From assembly GCF_003441615.1 (NCBI RefSeq), contig NZ_CP031842.1:2002501-2066500 (forward strand): 64,000 bases of DNA, given 5' to 3'. Of the stretch, positions 43,163-52,439 are shown piece after piece; the stretch's first letter is position 1; every line of letters begins with the position of its first letter. The translations under genes were made by a program, and so were the position numbers. The notes beneath the pieces are model-generated. The model was not told where the DNA came from and did not search any database. It saw only the letters and a list, made by a program, of their open reading frames with translations. The stretch is from Dechloromonas sp. HYN0024. Lineage in GTDB: Bacteria; Pseudomonadota; Gammaproteobacteria; Burkholderiales; Rhodocyclaceae.

Positions 43163-44338
43163 ATGACACACTCCCTGCTTGAAACCCGCCTGAGCACCGA
43201 ACTTGCTGAAATTGGCGCCGCCGGCCTGACCCGCCGCCGCCGCGTTCTGGAAGCCCCTTGCGGCCGGATGGCAACCGTCGACGGCAAAAATGTGCTGAAT
43301 TTCGCCAGCAACGATTACCTCGGGCTGGCTGGCAATGCCGACATCGCGCAAGCCCTGGCCGCTGGCGCCATTCAGTGGGGCGCCGGCAGCGGCGCGTCGC
43401 ACCTGGTCAGCGGCCATCTTTCGCCACATGAAACGCTGGAAAGGGAAATTGCCGCCTTCACCGGTTTCCCCCGCGCCCTGACCTTCTCCACCGGCTATCT
43501 CGCCAACCTGGCCGTCACGCCGACCCTGGCCGGACGCGGTGATGCGGTATTCGCCGACAAGCTAAACCACGCCTCCCTGATCGACGCCATGCAACTGGCC
43601 AAGGCCAACGGGGCGGAGGTCCAGCGCTATCCACACAATGACGTCGCAGCCCTGGAGAAACTGCTGGCCGCGAGCGTGGCAGCTCACAAGATCATCGTCA
43701 CCGACGCCGTTTTCAGCATGGACGGCGACCTCGCCCCCCTGCCGCTGCTTTTCGCGCTGGCCGAGCGTTACGATGCCTGGCTGGTGATCGACGACGCGCA
43801 CGGTTTTGGTGTTCTTGGCCGGCACGGCACAGGTAGCCTCAGCCACTTCAACCTGCCGGCCTCGCCGCGCATCTTGCTGATGGGAACCCTGGGCAAGGCG
43901 GCGGGTGTCGGCGGCGCCTTTGTCGCCGGTTCGGAAACAGCCATCGAATACCTCCTGCAGAAAGGCCGCAGCTACATTTTCACCACAGCCCAGCCCCCGG
44001 CCATCGCCTGCGCACTATCAAAGAGCCTCGACCTGATTAAAAACGGCGATACCCTGCGGGCCAGCCTGATGGCCCGTATCGGCCAGTTACGCGATGGGCT
44101 GGCCGACCTTCCGCTCAAATTGCTCGCCTCGGCAACTGCCATCCAGCCGCTCATCGTTGGCCAGAACGACGCCGCCGTAGCCCTCTCGAAAGCCCTGTGG
44201 GAGCGCGGCCTGTGGGTGCCGGCGATCCGCCCGCCAACGGTCCCCAAAGGCACGGCGCGCCTGCGCATTTCCGTTTCTGCCGCCCATACCGAAGCAGACA
44301 TCCATCAACTCATTCATGCCCTGAAAGAACTGTCATGA
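43163..44338 (+). CDS. bioF: 8-amino-7-oxononanoate synthase
   Basis: 391 aa PLP enzyme condensing pimeloyl-ACP and alanine to KAPA. N-terminal block RRRRVLEAP, NDYLGLAGN and SGASHLVSGH; PLP lysine in LMGTLGKAAGVGGAFV; DDAHGFGVLG in the centre. The stop overlaps bioH (ATGA). First gene of the run bioF-bioH-bioC-bioD. Confidence 0.96.
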   Translation: MTHSLLETRLSTELAEIGAAGLTRRRRVLEAPCGRMATVDGKNVLNFASNDYLGLAGNADIAQALAAGAIQWGAGSGASHLVSGHLSPHETLEREIAAFTGFPRALTFSTGYLANLAVTPTLAGRGDAVFADKLNHASLIDAMQLAKANGAEVQRYPHNDVAALEKLLAASVAAHKIIVTDAVFSMDGDLAPLPLLFALAERYDAWLVIDDAHGFGVLGRHGTGSLSHFNLPASPRILLMGTLGKAAGVGGAFVAGSETAIEYLLQKGRSYIFTTAQPPAIACALSKSLDLIKNGDTLRASLMARIGQLRDGLADLPLKLLASATAIQPLIVGQNDAAVALSKALWERGLWVPAIRPPTVPKGTARLRISVSAAHTEADIHQLIHALKELS

Positions 44339-45048
44339 GCGCCCCTCTCATTTTCCTGCCCGGCTGGTGCGTTGGCCGTGGCCCGCTGAATGCCGTGGTC
44401 GACGCCATCGACGGCCAGTTTATCGACCTGCCCGGCTATGGTAGCGCCCCTCAGATCAGCGATTTCTACGCCGCCGCCGATGACGTCGCTGCCCGCCTCG
44501 CTGCCGGCACGACACTGGCTGGCTGGTCGCTCGGCGCGCAACTGGCCATCGCCGTCGCCGCCCGTCATCCGAAAAAGGTCGGCAAGCTCATTCTCGTCGC
44601 CGGCACCACCTCATTCGTCCAGCGCGATGGCTGGCCGCACGCCATGGCACCGGCCATGTTGGCTGAATTCGCCGCCGCTATCGCGGCCGATGTCGAAGCC
44701 ATGCTGCCCCGCTTCGTCGGTGGTTTCAATCGCGGCGATGCGCGTGCCAAGGCCGTCACGCTAGAACTGCTCCAACTGGCCGACCCGCGTCCATCAGGTG
44801 AAGTGCTGGCGACCGGCCTCAACTGGCTGCGCGACATTGACCTGCGCGACCTTGCCCAGCAGATCAAAGCGCCGACCCTGCTCATCCACGGCGCGGTTGA
44901 CCCGCTGATGCCGCTCGGCGCAGCCGAAGCCCTTGCCGCCCTGATTCCCGGTGCCCGACTGGCTGTTTTCGACGACTGCGCGCACGCCCCCTTCATGTCC
45001 CGGCCGGACGATTTTCTCGTCACGGTGCGTCAGTTCCTGAATGACTAA
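44335..45048 (+). CDS. bioH: Pimeloyl-ACP methyl ester carboxylesterase
   Basis: 237 aa alpha/beta hydrolase that removes the methyl group from pimeloyl-ACP methyl ester. The nucleophile elbow is GWSLGAQLA, with the catalytic Asp in HGAVDPLMP and the His in DDCAHAPFMSRP. Opening LIFLPGWCVGRGPLN matches BioH. ATG overlaps the bioF stop; end overlaps the bioC start by 8 bases, so the four genes are translationally coupled. Confidence 0.93.
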   Translation: MSAPLIFLPGWCVGRGPLNAVVDAIDGQFIDLPGYGSAPQISDFYAAADDVAARLAAGTTLAGWSLGAQLAIAVAARHPKKVGKLILVAGTTSFVQRDGWPHAMAPAMLAEFAAAIAADVEAMLPRFVGGFNRGDARAKAVTLELLQLADPRPSGEVLATGLNWLRDIDLRDLAQQIKAPTLLIHGAVDPLMPLGAAEALAALIPGARLAVFDDCAHAPFMSRPDDFLVTVRQFLND

Positions 45049-45802
45049 TCCCTCCAAGGCGCGTGTCCGGCAATCGTTCGAACGCGCCGCATCGACCTAC
45101 GACAGCGCAGCCGACATCCAGCGGCGCATCTGTACCCAGCTCGCCGCCGGCTTGCCGGAGATTACCCCGACCCGCCTGCTCGATGCCGGCTGCGGTACCG
45201 GCTATGCCCAGACCGATCTGCAGGCCCGTTTTCCACGGGCCCATGCCGTCGCCCTCGATCTCTCGCCAGCCATGCTCGACCGGGTCGCCGCACCGTGCTG
45301 CCGCCTGGCCGGCGATCTGGAAAACCTTCCCCTGGCCGATGCCTGCCTCGATCTCTACTGGTCCAGTCTGGCCGTCCAGTGGTGTGATCTCGCCACCGCC
45401 CTGCGCGAAGCCCACCGCACGCTGCGCCCCGCCGGGCAGCTGGCGCTGGCGAGCCTCGGCCCGGCTACTTTTCACGAACTTCGGTACGCCTTTGCCGACG
45501 TGGACGACTACCGTCACACCCTGACTTTTCATAGTGAGCATGAAGTGCGGAAAATCGCCGGGGCACTTGGATTTTCAGCGATCAACACAAAGAAGAACAC
45601 GAAAATCGCCCATTACGCCGATTTCAAAACCTTGCTTCGTGCCGTCAAGGCAATCGGGGCCAACCAGTTGGGCGACGGACGGCGTACCAGCCTGATGAGC
45701 CGTGCCAACTTCCAGCGGGCCGAAGCCGCCTACGAGCTATTGCGTACCCCGGCCGGCCTGCCACTGAGCTACGACGTGATTTATCTCTACGCCAAAAAAT
45801 GA
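45041..45802 (+). CDS. bioC: Malonyl-ACP O-methyltransferase
   Basis: 253 aa SAM methyltransferase that starts biotin synthesis by methylating malonyl-ACP. The opening KARVRQSFERAASTYDSAAD and motif I LLDAGCGTGYA are typical BioC. Overlaps bioH at its 5' end. With bioH it forms the standard BioC-BioH route to the pimeloyl moiety; bioB is absent from the window and must be elsewhere. Confidence 0.94.
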   Translation: MTNPSKARVRQSFERAASTYDSAADIQRRICTQLAAGLPEITPTRLLDAGCGTGYAQTDLQARFPRAHAVALDLSPAMLDRVAAPCCRLAGDLENLPLADACLDLYWSSLAVQWCDLATALREAHRTLRPAGQLALASLGPATFHELRYAFADVDDYRHTLTFHSEHEVRKIAGALGFSAINTKKNTKIAHYADFKTLLRAVKAIGANQLGDGRRTSLMSRANFQRAEAAYELLRTPAGLPLSYDVIYLYAKK

Positions 45803-45812
45803 GCCACTGCGC

Positions 45813-46478
45813 ATGAGTCCAGCCTATTTCCTGACCGGCACCGATACCGAAATCGGCAAGACCTTCATCACCTGCGCCCTGCTCCACCGGGCGGGCCTTG
45901 ATGGCCTGAAGGCTGCCGGACTCAAACCGATTGCTGCCGGCACCGATGCCGCCGGGCTGAACGAGGATGTCGAAGCCATCCGCGCCGCCAGCCATGTCGA
46001 ATTGCCGCGCGAACTGATCAATCCTTATTGCTTCGCGCCTGCCATCGCCCCCCACATCGCCGCCGCAGAAGCCGGGATCAGCATTGCGTTCGCCCCGATC
46101 ATGGCCAGTTGCGACAAAGCCCGGCGACTCGCCGATCTGGTCATTGTCGAAGGGGTCGGTGGCTTTTGTGTGCCGCTCGGTGCCGAGCGCAGCACCGCCG
46201 ATCTGGCGTGCGACCTGAACCTGCCGGTCATCCTCGTCGTCGGCATGCGGCTGGGCTGCATCAGTCATGCGCTACTCACCGCCGAGGCTATCGCTGCCCG
46301 TGGTCTGACGCTGGCCGGCTGGGTCGCCAACCACATCGATCCGGCGATGTCGCGCTTTGATCAAAACCTGGCCACGCTACAGGCGCTGCTGCCGGCACCC
46401 TTGCTTGGCGTCGTGCCGTTTGGACCGACTGGTGGCGCTGCTGGCGCCGCCGCGTTTCTGCAACTACCCGGCGCGTAA
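45813..46478 (+). CDS. bioD: Dethiobiotin synthetase
   Basis: 221 aa P-loop enzyme that carboxylates DAPA with CO2 and ATP. Visible: GTDTEIGKTF phosphate loop, KPIAAGTD, NPYCFAPAIAPHIAA and VEGVGGFCVPL. ATG 10 bases after the bioC stop. Its 3' end overlaps the convergent Hpt gene by 15 bases. Confidence 0.95.
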   Translation: MSPAYFLTGTDTEIGKTFITCALLHRAGLDGLKAAGLKPIAAGTDAAGLNEDVEAIRAASHVELPRELINPYCFAPAIAPHIAAAEAGISIAFAPIMASCDKARRLADLVIVEGVGGFCVPLGAERSTADLACDLNLPVILVVGMRLGCISHALLTAEAIAARGLTLAGWVANHIDPAMSRFDQNLATLQALLPAPLLGVVPFGPTGGAAGAAAFLQLPGA

Positions 46479-46802
46479 GACCACGGCTACTTCGCGCATG
46501 CGCTGCAGCAAGGCGTCCACCGCGGCCGCCTGTTCAGCAACCACCCCCTGAACGGCCTGGTGCTCGACATGGGCGGCCTCGCCAGCACCGGCATCATCGG
46601 AAAACGTCGCCAGCAGTCCCTTTACCGTGTGCGCCTCGCGCCTCAGGAGCGCCGCATCACCGGAAGCCAGAGCGGCAGACAGGGCCTGGCAATTGGTCTC
46701 GAGATCGTCGACATACATGTCGGCCATCATCGTGAAAATCTCTTCGTCACCACCCAGGCGTTCAAGGATCGATGCCTTGTCGAGTACGAATGCGCCAACC
46801 AT
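46464..46802 (-). CDS. Hpt-domain phosphotransfer protein
   Basis: 112 aa four-helix histidine phosphotransfer protein; the phospho-His is in RREAHTVKGLLATF. It sits 13 bases downstream of the HD-GYP regulator, so it probably feeds that receiver or another relay. I chose the third in-frame ATG because a TGGAG site is 7 bases before it. Convergent overlap with bioD. Confidence 0.85.
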   Translation of the reverse strand: MVGAFVLDKASILERLGGDEEIFTMMADMYVDDLETNCQALSAALASGDAALLRREAHTVKGLLATFSDDAGAGEAAHVEHQAVQGVVAEQAAAVDALLQRMREVAVVLRAG

Positions 46803-46814
46803 GTTCATCTCCAT

Positions 46815-47867
46815 TCAGATCTGAGGTGATTCTTCGTCGCGGAAACGCTGACGGATTTCCATCACGTGCTCCCAGCCAGCCAGGAAAGCCTCGACGCACA
46901 GCGGATCGAAATGCTTGCCCCGCCCGTCCTCGAGAAACTTGCAGGCATCTTCCAGTGACCAGGCTCGCTTGTAGGGGCGCTCCGAGGTCAAGGCATCGAA
47001 CACATCGGCGACCGCGACGATCCGGCCAAAGAGCGGAATCTGCTGGCCTTTGAGGCCGTTCGGATAGCCCGACCCGTCGAATTTCTCGTGATGCGAAATC
47101 GCCACTTCGGCGCCGGCCTGCATGATTTCCGAACGGCTGTCCTTGAGCATTTCGAAGCCGATCCGGGCATGGCCCTTCATGACTTCGAACTCTTCATGCG
47201 TCAGCTTGCCCGGCTTGAGCAGGATGTAGTCGGGAATACCGATCTTGCCGACATCGTGCATCGGTGCCGCTTCGAGGATCAGGCGCTGCTGGGCCAGGCT
47301 GAGATCAAGGCCGAGAGCGATAATCTGCGAGTAATGGGCCATCCGCTGGATGTGCGCGCCGGTCTCCGGGTCGCGGAATTCAGCCGCCCGCGAGATGCGG
47401 AAAATCAGTTCCTTCTCCCGCTCGCGGATTTCCACCGTACGCTCTTCAACCAGGGACGCCAGATGTTCGGCCCGGTCAGCCAGATATTTCTGCCCGGTAC
47501 GCAGGGAGAGCATGTTGCGGGCGCGGGCCGAAAATTCGATACGATCGATCGGCTTGGTCAGAAAATCGTTGGCACCGCCGATCAGGGCCTCGTAGCGGAT
47601 ATCCTTCTGGTCATTGGCGGTAATCATCAAGACCGGGATTTCGTTGCGCCCATGCAGTGCACGAAAGGCGCTGATGAACTTGAGGCCGTCCATCTCCGGC
47701 ATCATGTAATCGACGATGACCAGATCCGGCACATTGCTGCGACACCACTCCAGCGCCTCCAGCGGTTTGTCGAAGAGGATCGGATTGCACTCACCGAGTT
47801 TAAGCACCAACGCCTTGACCAGCGTCAGGTTGATGTCGATATCATCAATAATCAGGACGTCGTGCAT
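46815..47867 (-). CDS. HD-GYP response regulator (c-di-GMP phosphodiesterase, RpfG-like)
   Basis: 350 aa. Receiver (LIIDDIDINLTL, phospho-Asp in VDYMMPEMDG, KPID) followed by an HD-GYP domain with the metal HD in PMHDVGKIGIPD, HHEKFDGSGYPNGLKG and DVFDALTSERPYK. All catalytic motifs are intact, so c-di-GMP hydrolysis to GMP is expected. Paired with an Hpt gene directly downstream; no histidine kinase beside it. Confidence 0.92.
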   Translation of the reverse strand: MHDVLIIDDIDINLTLVKALVLKLGECNPILFDKPLEALEWCRSNVPDLVIVDYMMPEMDGLKFISAFRALHGRNEIPVLMITANDQKDIRYEALIGGANDFLTKPIDRIEFSARARNMLSLRTGQKYLADRAEHLASLVEERTVEIREREKELIFRISRAAEFRDPETGAHIQRMAHYSQIIALGLDLSLAQQRLILEAAPMHDVGKIGIPDYILLKPGKLTHEEFEVMKGHARIGFEMLKDSRSEIMQAGAEVAISHHEKFDGSGYPNGLKGQQIPLFGRIVAVADVFDALTSERPYKRAWSLEDACKFLEDGRGKHFDPLCVEAFLAGWEHVMEIRQRFRDEESPQI

Positions 47868-47919
47868 GATCTCGCTGGCTTGCCGGTTAGTTGTTTTACG
47901 GAGTATATAATGCCCCGCC

Positions 47920-48528
47920 ATGAAACTGCTCTTCGACCTCTTCCCCGTCATCCTCTTTTTCGCGACTTTCAAATATGCTGAAAAGAGCCCTGAACTCGCC
48001 GCCGACTGGATGGCTTCGCTGCTTGGCTTCGTCCCCGACGACATCAAGCTGGCGCCGATCCTGCTCGCCACCGTGGTCGTCATCCTGGCGACCGTCGCCC
48101 AGATCATCTGGGTACGCATCCGTCACGGCAAGGTTGACAAGATGCTCTGGGTCAGTCTCGTCCTCGTCGTCGTTTTTGGCGGCCTGACCCTGGCCTTCCA
48201 GAACGAAGCCTTCATCAAGTGGAAGCCGACCATCCTTTACTGGGTATTCGCCGCCAGCATGACCTTCAGCGCCTTCGTTCTCAAAAAGAACGCCATTAAG
48301 GCCATGCTTGGCGAGCAACTGAAACTGCCTGAACCGGTCTGGGCCCGGGTCAATCTGTCGTGGATCGCTTTTTTCCTGGTCATGGGTGTCCTCAATCTGG
48401 TCATTGCCTTCAATTTCTCGACCGACACCTGGGTCAATTTCAAACTGTTCGGCGGCATGGGCCTGATGCTTGTTTTCGTGCTCGGTCAGGGTCTGCTGCT
48501 GTCAAAGTATGTTGAGGAAGAAAAATAA
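47920..48528 (+). CDS. yciB: Inner membrane septation protein A
   Basis: 202 aa with five membrane segments; opening [19 protein letters not shown] and [12 protein letters not shown] are YciB/IspZ signatures. YciB is linked to envelope integrity and cell elongation. First gene of the overlapping run yciB-yciI-bolA (TAATG junction with the next gene), an arrangement common in beta- and gammaproteobacteria. Confidence 0.94.
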   Translation: MKLLFDLFPVILFFATFKYAEKSPELAADWMASLLGFVPDDIKLAPILLATVVVILATVAQIIWVRIRHGKVDKMLWVSLVLVVVFGGLTLAFQNEAFIKWKPTILYWVFAASMTFSAFVLKKNAIKAMLGEQLKLPEPVWARVNLSWIAFFLVMGVLNLVIAFNFSTDTWVNFKLFGGMGLMLVFVLGQGLLLSKYVEEEK

Positions 48529-48830
48529 TGCTGTACGCCATCATCGCTGAAGACAGGGCCGGGACGCTGGACCAGCGCCTCGCCGCCCGCCCCGCCCACG
48601 TCGAACGCCTGCAGGCGCTGCAGGCGGAAGGCCGCCTGATCCTGGCCGGCCCCTGCCCGGCCATTGACTCCCCCGATCCAGGCCCGGCCGGCTTCTCGGG
48701 CAGCATCATCATTGCCGAGTTCGCCTCGCTTGAAGCGGCCCGCGCCTGGGCCGACGTCGATCCCTACATCGCCGCCGGCGTCTATGAAAAGGTCGTCATC
48801 AAGCCCTTCAAGAAAGCCCTGCCAGCGTGA
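48528..48830 (+). CDS. yciI: YciI-like protein
   Basis: 100 aa ferredoxin-like-fold protein starting [18 protein letters not shown] with the family His/Asp pocket; ends [18 protein letters not shown]. Role not well defined in the family. Start shares one base with the yciB stop, stop overlaps the GTG of bolA. Confidence 0.9.
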   Translation: MLYAIIAEDRAGTLDQRLAARPAHVERLQALQAEGRLILAGPCPAIDSPDPGPAGFSGSIIIAEFASLEAARAWADVDPYIAAGVYEKVVIKPFKKALPA

Positions 48831-49093
48831 GCGCAGCCACCATCGAACTGCTGCGCCAGCGACTTGTCGTGCTGCAACCCGAGTCGGTCAGCATCCAGGA
48901 CGACTCCCACCTTCACGCCGGACATGCCGGGGCGCGTGACGGCGGCCACTACCAGTTACAAATTGTTGCACAGGTATTTGCCGGTAAAAGTACCATTGCC
49001 CGTCATCGCATGATTTATGATGCGGCAGGTGACCTGATGCGCGGCTCGATTCATGCTCTGAGCATTCGAGCCGAAGCACCCGGCGAAGTATAA
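48827..49093 (+). CDS. bolA: BolA-family protein
   Basis: 88 aa, GTG start within the yciI stop. Class II helix-loop motif [20 protein letters not shown] and [13 protein letters not shown] with the conserved His for Fe-S binding with monothiol glutaredoxins. Followed after 34 bases by a ppiC gene, also a frequent neighbour. Confidence 0.9.
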   Translation: MSAATIELLRQRLVVLQPESVSIQDDSHLHAGHAGARDGGHYQLQIVAQVFAGKSTIARHRMIYDAAGDLMRGSIHALSIRAEAPGEV

Positions 49094-49127
49094 TTTTTTG
49101 TTACTCCCTCCATCCAAGGATAGATAC

Positions 49128-49919
49128 ATGCTCAAGCTCTCCCGCCTGGCCGCTCTGCTCATCGCCGGCGCCATCGTTTCCGCCCCGGCCTTCGCTGCCG
49201 ACAAGGGCAAGGCTTTCGCCACCGTCAACGGCCAGCCCATTTCGCAAAACGTCTACACCGCCTTCAGCGCCGAACAGAAGGCACAGGGTGCCCCGGATTC
49301 GCCGGAACTGCAAAACGCCGTCAAGGAAGAACTGGTCCGTCGCGAAATCCTCGCCCAGGAAGCCAAGAAGAAAGGCCTCGACAAGAGCGCCAACATTCAG
49401 GGCCAGATCGAACTGGCCAAGCAGGCCGTGCTCATCCGCGCCTACCTCTCCGACTACGTCCAGGCACACCCGATCAGCGACGCCCAGCTCAAGGCTGAAT
49501 ACGAACTGATCAAGACCAACCTCGGCTCCGTCGAATACAAGGCCCGCCACGTGCTGGTCGAAAAGGAAGACGACGCCAAGGCAATCATCGCCAAGCTGGA
49601 AAAGGGCGAAAAGTTCTCCGAACTGGCCAAGGCCTCGAAGGATCCGGGCTCCAAGGACAAGGGCGGCGAACTTGAGTGTAGCTCCCCGAATGCCTACGTC
49701 AAACCCTTCGGCGAAGCCCTCGGCAAGCTGAAGAAGGGCGAGCACACCAAGACCCCGGTCAAGACCGACTTTGGCTACCACGTCATCCAGCTTGACGACT
49801 CGCGTCCGATGACCCCGCCGCCGTTCGACCAGGTCAAGCCGCAACTGCAACAGCGCGCCAGCCAGCAGCAGGTTGAAACGCTGGTCAAGGAACTGCGTAG
49901 CAAGGCCAAGGTCGACTAA
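49128..49919 (+). CDS. Periplasmic parvulin-type peptidyl-prolyl isomerase
   Basis: 263 aa. Signal peptide LSRLAALLIAGAIVSAPAFA, a SurA-N-like helical domain (NGQPISQNVYTAFSAEQ), then a single parvulin domain with KARHVLVEKEDDAKAI, SKDPGSKDKGGEL and TPVKTDFGYHVIQLDDSR. The usual DLGWF strand is ELECSS, a change that may alter the active-site edge. Likely assists outer-membrane protein folding. Terminator follows. Confidence 0.9.
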   Translation: MLKLSRLAALLIAGAIVSAPAFAADKGKAFATVNGQPISQNVYTAFSAEQKAQGAPDSPELQNAVKEELVRREILAQEAKKKGLDKSANIQGQIELAKQAVLIRAYLSDYVQAHPISDAQLKAEYELIKTNLGSVEYKARHVLVEKEDDAKAIIAKLEKGEKFSELAKASKDPGSKDKGGELECSSPNAYVKPFGEALGKLKKGEHTKTPVKTDFGYHVIQLDDSRPMTPPPFDQVKPQLQQRASQQQVETLVKELRSKAKVD

Positions 49920-49939
49920 AGGTCTGCCGCTCATGCGAG

Positions 49940-49968
49940 AATGCCCACCCAACGGTGGGCATTTTTAT
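49940..49968 (+). terminator. Intrinsic terminator after the PPIase gene
   Basis: AATGCCCACC, loop CAAC, GGTGGGCATT then TTTATT. It ends the yciB-yciI-bolA-ppiase unit. A GTG within it is not a good start for the next gene. Confidence 0.9.
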
Positions 49969-49984
49969 TGATGGGGAGAGCAGC

Positions 49985-51304
49985 GTGTTCAGCGGCCTGA
50001 AAAAACTGTTCAGCAACGAGTCCGGGCCATCCGCTGCCGCCCAGCCGGCATCGGCATCCCCCGAGAATGCAGTAGCCAGCCTGTTTCTCCGTCGTGACGC
50101 GGTATTCGATCGCAATAACCGTCTGTCCGGCCATATTTTTACCTTGCAGGAATCTTCAACGCTGGCCGATGCGGATGATGCGGCCCAGCGCGACTTCGAT
50201 CAGACCCTGCTCGACACCCTGAATACCAGCAGCGAGGCCTGGAATACCAGCACCGCCTACATCCCGCTCAGTTCCGCCAGCCTCGGGCTGCCGGCCATCG
50301 ACCGGCTCAAGTCTTCCAATGTCGTCCTCCTCGTCCAGCTAGCCGCCGAAGCGGAAGCGGACAGCGTTTGCGAGGCCATCGATCTCCTCCATGAGCGCGG
50401 CTTCCAGATCGGCGTTTTCCGTCAGCCGAAAAATCCTGCCTTCGCCCGCGTCATTCAACTGGTCGACTATGCAGCGATCGACATCGGTGCCAATGTCGCC
50501 GATACCGCCCGCGATTTTTCCGCAGCCGTTCGCGCCACGGCAACGGAGCGTCCGATCCGGCTGCTCGCCTGCAACGTCGAAACGCCCGACGACCTGCGCT
50601 TCTGCCAGCAATGGCATTTCAACAATTTTCACGGAAAATTTGCCAGCCTGAGCTCGACCGGTCGCTCGGATAGCAGTGGCGACCCGCACAAGTCCCTGCT
50701 TCTCAACATCCTCCGCCTGGTTCAGGGCGACGCTGAAACGGCTGAAATCGCCGCTGCGATGAAACAGGACCCGCTGCTCAGTTTCCGTATCCTGCGCTAC
50801 CTCAATTCCCCGGCGCTCGGCCTCAGCCATCGGATCGACTCGCTGGCCCAGGCGTTGACCATCCTTGGCCGCCAGCGGTTGACCCGCTGGCTCTCAGTGC
50901 TCCTTTTTTCAGTACGCGAACCGCAGCTGGGCGACTGGCTGCTGGTCGAAAACGCCCTGACCCGGGGCCGACTGATGGAAGTTCTGGGCGAAACGGCTAT
51001 GCCCGGCGTAGCGCACGATCCACTGTTCCTGACCGGCATCTTTTCCTGCCTCGGCAACCTCCTCCATCGACCGCTGGCCGAGACGCTCAACGACATGCTG
51101 CTGGCGGACGACATCAAAAGCGCCCTGCTCGAACGCAGCGGCCCCTACGCGCCGCTGCTGGCGGTAGCCGAAGCCTGCGAAGACTTTGATCTGGCGCGCA
51201 TGAAGAGCACGGCGCTGGCAGCCGGCCTCGCGCCGCGGACGGTCAACCGAGCCCTCCTTGCCGCCACTGCCTGGGCAAGCGAAGTTACCGAGTACTGGGA
51301 ATAG
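49985..51304 (+). CDS. Degenerate EAL-HDOD signalling protein (YuxH-like)
   Basis: 439 aa. Residues about 30-215 resemble an EAL domain that lacks catalytic EAL and metal residues (FDRNNRLSGHIF, ERGFQIGVFRQP); residues about 225-420 are an HDOD domain (QDPLLSFRILRYLNSPALGL). Such proteins sense or relay signals without hydrolysing c-di-GMP, as in the YuxH/CdgJ group. The start is a GTG at 49985 with GGGGAG 6 bases upstream; the earlier GTG lies in the terminator. Convergent with the protease gene, sharing 20 bases. Confidence 0.85.
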   Translation: MFSGLKKLFSNESGPSAAAQPASASPENAVASLFLRRDAVFDRNNRLSGHIFTLQESSTLADADDAAQRDFDQTLLDTLNTSSEAWNTSTAYIPLSSASLGLPAIDRLKSSNVVLLVQLAAEAEADSVCEAIDLLHERGFQIGVFRQPKNPAFARVIQLVDYAAIDIGANVADTARDFSAAVRATATERPIRLLACNVETPDDLRFCQQWHFNNFHGKFASLSSTGRSDSSGDPHKSLLLNILRLVQGDAETAEIAAAMKQDPLLSFRILRYLNSPALGLSHRIDSLAQALTILGRQRLTRWLSVLLFSVREPQLGDWLLVENALTRGRLMEVLGETAMPGVAHDPLFLTGIFSCLGNLLHRPLAETLNDMLLADDIKSALLERSGPYAPLLAVAEACEDFDLARMKSTALAAGLAPRTVNRALLAATAWASEVTEYWE

Positions 51305-52112
51305 GCCAGGCGAAGGGCGCGCCAGCCGCACAAATGTCACTGTCCCGCATGGCTGCCTCGACCTGCTCCGCAAATGCAGCCACCGGCACACCAATGGCCA
51401 TGATTTTCTGACCAATAGTAAACCGCTCGACGACAATGCCGGCAGCGATCATCTGAGCACCATCATCAAGCAGCACGGGACCGCCCGACATCCCTGACCT
51501 GACGGCACAATCGGCAATCAGCACCCCTTTCAGCGATAACCCGCCATGGGCCGTCGACCAGTTGCGGCACTGCTCCTGGGCATAAAGCCCCTGCTGCACC
51601 TGACCGAGAGGATATCCAACCACGGTGTAGACCGTATCGGAAGCCGTTGAAGCCCCCGGATAAAGCAGGTGGATCGGTTCAATGCCGGAAACCGGCTGAT
51701 CGAGTTCGATCAAGGCCCAGTCATTGGGAATCCGTTGCTGATCGAATCCGGACGGCGCCACGGCCATGACGAAGTCCTGGCTCGCCGCCACCACCCGACC
51801 GTTCACCCGAAGCGCAGTGCCGCTGGGAAAGAAACGGGCTTCCGACCCGACCTGAACATGCGTCCCTTGCTTGGCCAGCACATGCCCGGCCGTCAGCACG
51901 TGGCAGGTACTCACCAGAAAGCCGGTGGCCATCGACAACCCTGCGCCATGCCCGGCATGAACCCTCCCTACGGCCGCCAGACGGCCAGCCAGCGGGCTTG
52001 TCGCCTCGACTCGTCGCAGATCATCATCCTGCGCCGACGATGCCACCTGCGCCATGAAAATGGTGAGTGCTCCGAGTACCGCCTGGCATCGTCCGGCATT
52101 TCTCAAAATCAT
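51285..52112 (-). CDS. Secreted trypsin-like serine protease
   Basis: 275 aa with signal peptide ending VASSAQ. Catalytic triad: H77 in VLTAGHVL, Asp in IPNDWALIELD, Ser in VRSGMSGGPVLL. Cysteines in STCHVL and ADCAVRSG could form disulfides. No PDZ domain, so it is not a DegP type. Likely periplasmic or secreted. Its divergent upstream region holds the c-di-GMP riboswitch on the opposite strand. Confidence 0.88.
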   Translation of the reverse strand: MILRNAGRCQAVLGALTIFMAQVASSAQDDDLRRVEATSPLAGRLAAVGRVHAGHGAGLSMATGFLVSTCHVLTAGHVLAKQGTHVQVGSEARFFPSGTALRVNGRVVAASQDFVMAVAPSGFDQQRIPNDWALIELDQPVSGIEPIHLLYPGASTASDTVYTVVGYPLGQVQQGLYAQEQCRNWSTAHGGLSLKGVLIADCAVRSGMSGGPVLLDDGAQMIAAGIVVERFTIGQKIMAIGVPVAAFAEQVEAAMRDSDICAAGAPFAWPIPSTR

Positions 52113-52139
52113 TTCCTCACTAACCTCTTGCCCGGTGCA

Positions 52140-52167
52140 TTGACAAAATATGTCTTTCGTCTATTCT
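52140..52167 (+). promoter_or_regulatory. Sigma70-like promoter of the riboswitch transcript
   Basis: TTGACA (52140-52145), 16-bp spacer, TATTCT (52162-52167). Transcription would start near 52174, about 25 bases before the c-di-GMP aptamer. Divergent from the protease gene. Confidence 0.65.
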
Positions 52168-52197
52168 CGCCGATGGCACTGCAAAAACAGTTCCGTT

Positions 52198-52286
52198 TTG
52201 GCAAACCCATTGAAAAGTGGGGACGCAAAGCCTCCGGCCTAACAACGAAAGTTCACGGCAGCGGGGTTGCCAGCAGAAATGCTGCC
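52198..52286 (+). promoter_or_regulatory. c-di-GMP-I (GEMM-I) riboswitch with no clear downstream gene
   Basis: Aptamer core in order: GGCAAACC (52200-52207), GAAA tetraloop-like segment, GGGACGCAAAGCC (52219-52231), CCGGCCTA, then AGCGGGGTTGCC (52260-52271), almost base-for-base the Vc2 aptamer. A GNRA hairpin CAGCA-GAAA-TGCTG follows, and GGCAGC (52257-52262) can pair with GCTGCC (52281-52286) as an alternative fold. The nearest plus-strand gene is more than 1 kb away; the next gene is on the opposite strand. Confidence 0.93.
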
Positions 52287-52439
52287 CGCGTCCTCCTTTG
52301 CAGAATGCACTGTAAAGGCCACGCAGATGAATTTTTCAGAATTCAGGGGAGTTTTCCCTGACAGGTCACCCGGCCCCGGCTCGGGTGGCATTGGCGGCAC
52401 GGGATAAGCCGACGACTATCGCCCTGTTCGACAAAGATC

